In this document: piece after piece, positions 58,148-64,000 of the stretch
Numbering within the stretch: the first letter of the stretch is position 1
Layout: every line of letters begins with the position of its first letter
Assembly (NCBI RefSeq): GCF_024748615.1
Contig: NZ_CP087168.1
Span: 4,092,001-4,156,000, forward strand
Origin: Pseudomonas sp. B21-048
GTDB lineage: Bacteria; Pseudomonadota; Gammaproteobacteria; Pseudomonadales; Pseudomonadaceae
Direction of reading: 5' to 3'
Length of the DNA stretch: 64,000 nucleotides
Notes under the pieces: generated by a model
Seen by the model: only the letters and a program-made list of their open reading frames with translations
Database searches by the model: none
Told to the model about the DNA's origin: nothing
Made by a program: the position numbers and the translations under genes

Positions 58148-59167
58148 TTAAACCGCCACCAGGCGCACGCTGGCACCTTCACCGACGCCCAAGGCTTCGG
58201 CGGCTTCAAGGTCCAGGATCACGGGTTTGCCCGGCGCGTAATCGAGCTCGAGCAGTACGGCGCGGTAATCCTGCAACTGGGCATTGGCCACCAGATACTG
58301 ACGACCGGCACCTTTGACCGGCTCACCGATTTTCACCGGCACTACACGGCTCTGGGCGATCGAGCGGATCCCCGAGACGCGGGCGTGCAAGGTCGGGCCA
58401 CCGTCGAAAATGTCGATGTAGTGGTCGGTCTCGAAGCCTTCGCGCATCAGGATGTCGAAAGTGATCTGCGCCCGTGGGTGTACCTGACCCATCGCTTCTT
58501 GAGCGGAGTCCGGCAGCAATGGCACGTAGATCGGGTAGTGCGGCATCAGCTCGGCCAGGAACGTGCGGCTTTTCAGGCCACACAGACGCTCGGCTTCGGC
58601 GTAGTTGAGGTCGAAGAAGTTGCGACCGATGGCGTCCCAGAATGGCGAGTCGCCATTTTCATCGCTGTAACCGACGATCTCGGTCACAACCGAATCGGCA
58701 AAGCGCTCCGGATGGCTGGCCACGAACAACAGGCGACCACGGGAATTGAGCTCAGCCCAAGGCGAACCCACCAACTCCGGCTTCACGTAGAAACTGGTCA
58801 GCAAACTGTTGCCGGTCAGGTCGTGGCACTGGGAGAGCACGTGGATCTTGTTGTGAATCTTCAGCTCGCGGGAAGCATGCACGAACGTTTCGTTACGAAA
58901 GCTGTAGAACGGCTCAGAATAACCGGCCGAAGCAACGATGGCCGAACAGCCAACCAGTTTGCCGGTGGCGGTGTCTTCGAGAACAAAGAAATAGCTCTCT
59001 TCACCGTTGAAGCTGACTTCAGCGGCGAACGAGGCTTCGCTTGCCGCGATCTTGTCGCTCAAGCGTTCTACATCATCCGGCAAGGAAGTGACACCAATCG
59101 GGCTGTCCGCAGCCAGACGCTGTACCTCGCCCAGATCAGCCATTTGCGCGGGGCGCATCACCAGCAT
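58148..59167 (-). CDS. aruF: Arginine/ornithine N-succinyltransferase, alpha subunit (AruF)
   Basis: A 339-residue paralog of aruG, MLVMRPAQMADLGEVQRLAA, with YSDENGDSPFWDAIGRNFFDL and LRPGG-free family core segments. It works with AruG as the first enzyme of the AST pathway. The start follows AAGGAG. An 86-base gap precedes aruG; on the other side a REPIN and hairpin separate it from astC. Confidence 0.94.
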   Translation of the reverse strand: MLVMRPAQMADLGEVQRLAADSPIGVTSLPDDVERLSDKIAASEASFAAEVSFNGEESYFFVLEDTATGKLVGCSAIVASAGYSEPFYSFRNETFVHASRELKIHNKIHVLSQCHDLTGNSLLTSFYVKPELVGSPWAELNSRGRLLFVASHPERFADSVVTEIVGYSDENGDSPFWDAIGRNFFDLNYAEAERLCGLKSRTFLAELMPHYPIYVPLLPDSAQEAMGQVHPRAQITFDILMREGFETDHYIDIFDGGPTLHARVSGIRSIAQSRVVPVKIGEPVKGAGRQYLVANAQLQDYRAVLLELDYAPGKPVILDLEAAEALGVGEGASVRLVAV

Positions 59168-59218
59168 GGTGTCACTCCTTTCTCGTAACTCTTTTGGGGG
59201 GAATAAGCCGAACCCTTG

Positions 59219-59299
59219 TAGGAGCGAAGCTTGCTCGCGAAGGTGTGTCAGTCGACATCACGGTGGCTGACACACCTTCGCGAGCAAGCTTCGCTCCTA
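59219..59299. repeat. REPIN element between astC and aruF
   Basis: TAGGAGCGAAGCTTGCTCGC and GCGAGCAAGCTTCGCTCCTA are perfect end arms; the arms continue through GAAGGTGTGTCAG. It is a variant of the element at 20955 (A for G in GCGAAGC). Confidence 0.9.
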
Positions 59300-59319
59300 A
59301 AGAAGAGCGGGTCCGGCAT

Positions 59320-59357
59320 AAAAATCGGGTTCGACGCCTGAAAAGTCAGGCGTCGAA
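59320..59357 (-). terminator. Terminator-like hairpin after astC
   Basis: TTCGACGCCTG/CAGGCGTCGAA, 11-base stem with a six-base loop, 8 bases past the astC stop. In the minus-strand sense the stem is followed by CCCGATTTTT, a modest U-tract. Confidence 0.65.
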
Positions 59358-59364
59358 GGGTCTA

Positions 59365-60730
<1,366 letters not shown>

Positions 60731-60871
60731 AATAGGGTCGCAAAGGCGCAGTTTAAACCGGCCGCACAGCATATAGGCAGGGTTGTCGAGCGGCGCGGTA
60801 AATATGTACCGCACACAGCGCTTCTTCGTCTGTTTTCCTTGGGCTCAATCCAAACGCTAAAGGACTAGCGC
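60731..60871. other. Region between the ArgR sites and the toxin-like gene
   Basis: No gene is seen. It likely holds the promoter of the plus-strand toxin-like gene; AAAGGA near 60859 is its Shine-Dalgarno. Confidence 0.35.
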
Positions 60872-63800
60872 ATGAATCAGCACGAATTTGGACTCGCCAC
60901 TCATCCGGATGCGCACTATCACCACGCGTTCAAAAATCTGCCCGACTGGGTATTGAAAGCATCGCCTGCGACGCTCAACGCGCTAAAGAGCGCCTCGCTG
61001 GGATTTCCTGACTGGCATGCCACTGCAACCCGTCAGCAACATCAATCGCTGAAATTGGCCAACAGGGAACACTTGAGCCAGCGCAATCGCCTGGAGGCGA
61101 TGTTGAATAAGCTGGCTAACGCGCGGGACTTCGCCGAACCGCTTCTGAGTGACGCGCTGAAAACCCGCTTCGGTCTCGAACTGGACGTCAAGACAACTTT
61201 TCTGCGCCTGTACATTCCCCAGAACATCCCAGGGTTACCGATCAAATCCGGCGCCGCCCGCACCTGGACGGTATCGCTGCTCGATGCAGCCCTGCATAAC
61301 TTTCAGGATTCGGAGACAGAAACGGACGCTTACGAATCCGCCTCTACATTCATCACCGAGCCCTCGCCCACCGGTCAATTCAATACGTTGCCGGCGATCA
61401 AACGCCAACTCTCTGTTCAGAACTTCACCCGGTTATGCCGGGAACTGGATATCGGTGCTCAGTACGAGGCATACCTCAAAGACAATCTGGGATTGACCAA
61501 TCCAGTGGCCGGCGCGGTATTGAAATCGAACGTCAACAAGACACACAAAGCCGCCCTTCTAACCGCACTGCACCTGGCTCACATTCGAGAAGAACTGCCG
61601 ATCGACGCCTACCGTTCGATTCTCGGTATCGCGCAAGGCCGCAAGGGCGTGCGACTGGATGGCCAGCTAGTGCACTGTCATGACCTGACGATGATGTCTT
61701 CATTGCTGACCGGCATTGTCATTTTTGCCTCCAGCCCGGAGCGCTCACGGCAGGCAACGCGGATCATTGTCTATATCCCCGACGACCCGGAGCATCCGCT
61801 CAAACAGTACCCTGACACACAGACATTCTTGACAGAGCTGACGCACAAGTTGTGCTCACCCGCTTATCAGTCGTTCTTCAGTCGATTCGTTGGTCATCAG
61901 GAACGAGCTTGCTTTTTCGCCGACCTCAACCGCCGCCTCAGCACCGTTACCTGGCATCAGCGCGAGCATGGCGATCCACTCCCCAGCTGGCGAGATACAC
62001 CGGTCGACAAGCCCAAACTGCAATTTTCGGTGAGCCCGATCAAAACCGGCCTGTGGACTCACCTCTATCAACAGCAACTGAACAAGATCCTCAATGACGC
62101 GCGCACCCTTGCCATCTCCACCGCCAGCGCCGACCGAAACGCACGATGGGCGTTGTGGGACGCCTTCGGTAAAGTCGCCACCGCGATTGTTGAAGTGCCA
62201 ACGTTCGTTGCCCTGCCATTTGTTCCACTGATGGGCGAGTTGATGCTGACCTATCTGGCCTTCCAGGTACTCGACGACACATTCGAAGGTATCGTCGACT
62301 GGGCAGAAGATCAGAAAACCGAAGCCTTCGAGCAGTTGATGAGCATCGTTGAGACGACGGTACAACTCGGGACATTTGCAATCGGCGGCGCCATGGCCGC
62401 CAATGCCTTCAGCCGCCTGTTGCCAAGCGAAGCGGTAGCGCTGATTTCGCCGCTCAGACCGGTCAAAACGGCCGGGGGCCGAACCCGGTACTGGAAGCCG
62501 GATCTCGCGCCTTATGAGCAATCAGTCCTGTTGCCAGCCGAAACCAAACCCGATCCGCTCGGCCTGTACCAGCATGAGGGCAAAACGCTGCTGCGCCTCG
62601 AAGACAAACTGTATGCCATCGAACCAGATAGCGAGACTGGCCAGTTTCAGATTCAGCATCCGCACCGGGCCGACGCCTATCAACCACCTTTGCGGCATAA
62701 CCAGCATGGCGCCTGGCAAACAGCGCTGGACCAACCCTTGACATGGGACCGGGAAACCGTGATGCGCCGCCTCGGTCATAGCGTCGAGTCGTTCAGCAGT
62801 GCCGAGCGCGAGCAAATCCTGCGCATCAGTGGTTTTCACGACAATGTAGTGCGCGAGATTCACGTCGAGAACCATCGACCCCCTTCACTGCTGACCGACA
62901 CCATCAAGCGCTTCAAAATCGATCGTGATATCCAGGCATTGATCGAGCAGACCGATAGCAGCCATCCCGAACACTATCAGGCGCTGAATCATCGCTTTTT
63001 GATGTTCGAATCTCGCTACCGCGAACTTGAAAAAACCAACGACCGCCCGGTCCAGTCATTGCTCGGCGAATTTCAGGGACTACCGACAGACATTGCGCAA
63101 GAACTGGTGAGCAACACCTCCGGCACCGAGCTGATGGAGCTGCACAACGGGCGAGTACCTCGGCGCTTGAAAGACGTGGCAGTCAAAGCCATGGAAGCCG
63201 TGCGTGTCGCCAGAGCCTATGAGGGGTTTTATCTGGAAGAGAGGGAAACGACAGACACTCATCGACTGGCCTTGCATAGCCTTGAATCGTTGCCCGGCTG
63301 GCCCACTGACCTGCGCATTGAGGTCAGGGATTTTTCTTATGACGGCTCACTGCGCGACAGCATTGGCCAGCCCGACGCGCCGCGCCTCAAAACATTGGTG
63401 CGGGGGGATGACGGCACTTATCAAGTCCACGAAAACAGTGACCCATCCACTGACTTCTATCATGCCCTGCTTCAGGCGCTGCCCGAGGCGGAACGTATTG
63501 CCCTGGGTCTTTCTGTCGATGACGGCCAAGTGCTCAAACAACGCATTGCCGAGCACGCGGTGAATAAACCGCAATTGCGCACGCTGTTCGCAAAACACCC
63601 GCGTCGCAAACCCTTCTATGACCCGACGACCATGCGCCTGCCCGGTGGCACACAGGGTTACGGTCGCAGTGGCGCGCCCATTCCAACACTCGATGACAGG
63701 GTTCGAGAGGTTTATCCCAGCCTGCCTCAGGAAGAGCTGCGCGCCTTCGTTTCCCATCTACAACGTCACCCCGACGGCCCTCGCGCGGAGCTTTCACGCC

Positions 63801-64000
63801 TGGCCAGTGAACTCCACGTACTGCGTGGGGATCTTGAACACTGGAAAAGTGGCACCCCCACCGCTCACCCTGAAACCGGGCTCGCGCTGAGCGATCTGGA
63901 GCAACAGGCGATGCAACATAATCGGCGGTTGCTGGCCCAGAGAATCCAGCGCAGTTGGCGACGTCAGTCCGAGCGGGACTTCGTTGCGCCAGATGGCACC
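60872..64000 (+). CDS. Very large DUF6543 / dermonecrotic-toxin-like protein (partial, 3' end outside window)
   Basis: The frame is open from ATG 60872 (AAAGGA eight bases upstream) to the last base, giving at least 1043 residues. It begins MNQHEFGLATHPDAHYHHAF, a style typical of Pseudomonas DUF6543 proteins. A segment IIVYIPDDPEHPLKQYPD near 310 matches the family core. Two hydrophobic stretches (about 436-470 and 497-515) could insert into membranes. No Sec signal was seen. The C-terminal effector, often an LRR plus NEL ubiquitin-ligase domain in relatives, is not in the window. Codon use looks native. Confidence 0.8.
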   Translation, partial: MNQHEFGLATHPDAHYHHAFKNLPDWVLKASPATLNALKSASLGFPDWHATATRQQHQSLKLANREHLSQRNRLEAMLNKLANARDFAEPLLSDALKTRFGLELDVKTTFLRLYIPQNIPGLPIKSGAARTWTVSLLDAALHNFQDSETETDAYESASTFITEPSPTGQFNTLPAIKRQLSVQNFTRLCRELDIGAQYEAYLKDNLGLTNPVAGAVLKSNVNKTHKAALLTALHLAHIREELPIDAYRSILGIAQGRKGVRLDGQLVHCHDLTMMSSLLTGIVIFASSPERSRQATRIIVYIPDDPEHPLKQYPDTQTFLTELTHKLCSPAYQSFFSRFVGHQERACFFADLNRRLSTVTWHQREHGDPLPSWRDTPVDKPKLQFSVSPIKTGLWTHLYQQQLNKILNDARTLAISTASADRNARWALWDAFGKVATAIVEVPTFVALPFVPLMGELMLTYLAFQVLDDTFEGIVDWAEDQKTEAFEQLMSIVETTVQLGTFAIGGAMAANAFSRLLPSEAVALISPLRPVKTAGGRTRYWKPDLAPYEQSVLLPAETKPDPLGLYQHEGKTLLRLEDKLYAIEPDSETGQFQIQHPHRADAYQPPLRHNQHGAWQTALDQPLTWDRETVMRRLGHSVESFSSAEREQILRISGFHDNVVREIHVENHRPPSLLTDTIKRFKIDRDIQALIEQTDSSHPEHYQALNHRFLMFESRYRELEKTNDRPVQSLLGEFQGLPTDIAQELVSNTSGTELMELHNGRVPRRLKDVAVKAMEAVRVARAYEGFYLEERETTDTHRLALHSLESLPGWPTDLRIEVRDFSYDGSLRDSIGQPDAPRLKTLVRGDDGTYQVHENSDPSTDFYHALLQALPEAERIALGLSVDDGQVLKQRIAEHAVNKPQLRTLFAKHPRRKPFYDPTTMRLPGGTQGYGRSGAPIPTLDDRVREVYPSLPQEELRAFVSHLQRHPDGPRAELSRLASELHVLRGDLEHWKSGTPTAHPETGLALSDLEQQAMQHNRRLLAQRIQRSWRRQSERDFVAPDGT

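Overview
The window is chromosomal DNA from a fluorescent Pseudomonas, most likely of the P. fluorescens complex. The main signs are OprH, PhoP, PcpS, DctA, AmrZ and CsrA proteins that read as Pseudomonas orthologs, an aru/ast arginine operon with the two-subunit AruF/AruG succinyltransferase, sigma-54 and FliA flagellar promoters, and many REP/REPIN-like palindromes. No integrase, transposase, phage block or CRISPR array was seen. Almost all of it is core genome; the accessory-looking parts are the giant adhesin (31.8-41.2 kb), the DUF6124 gene with its structured leader (6.1-6.7 kb) and a very large toxin-like gene running off the right edge.

Layout. 0-6 kb: ttcA (partial), a Yip1-like membrane protein, a SprT-type metalloprotein, a CaiB-type CoA-transferase, dctA and a divergent AraC-type regulator. 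dctA has a sigma-54 promoter with two upstream palindromes that look like enhancer sites. 6-14 kb: the DUF6124 gene, the oprH-phoP-phoQ operon with a triple PhoP box, a dienelactone hydrolase-like protein, pcpS, and an RstAB-like two-component pair. 14-17.8 kb: nrdA with a long leader, tandem NrdR-like boxes and a DnaA box; nrdB is not in the window. 17.8-25.7 kb: flagellar and chemotaxis genes flgBCDE, cheR and cheV on the minus strand, and flgA, flgM, flgN and ycgR on the plus strand. 25.7-31 kb: an MFS transporter, a glutamine-synthetase-family enzyme, and a kinase / TPR-response-regulator pair.

31.8-41.2 kb: one 3125-residue VCBS/cadherin/RTX adhesin with long, recently homogenised tandem repeats. 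41.2-46.4 kb: tRNA-Arg(CCT), two small genes, phnN, amrZ, mgtE, a BamE-like lipoprotein-type small protein, two identical tRNA-Arg(ACG), tRNA-Ser(GCT) and csrA. 46.6-51.7 kb: lysC, alaS and ltaE. 51.9-52.7 kb: an FMN riboswitch controlling a type II lumazine synthase. 52.7-60.6 kb: the complete arginine succinyltransferase operon astC-aruF-aruG-astD-astB-orf-astE with ArgR half-sites. 60.9 kb to the end: a DUF6543-like toxin, more than 1043 residues, truncated by the window.

The most promising undescribed material is the cloverleaf-like RNA element in front of the DUF6124 gene, the very large toxin-like ORF, the near-leaderless sigma-54 promoter at flgA, and the repeat-unit amplification in the adhesin. 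No clearly new multi-gene system was seen. All functional calls are by reading; no database search was run.
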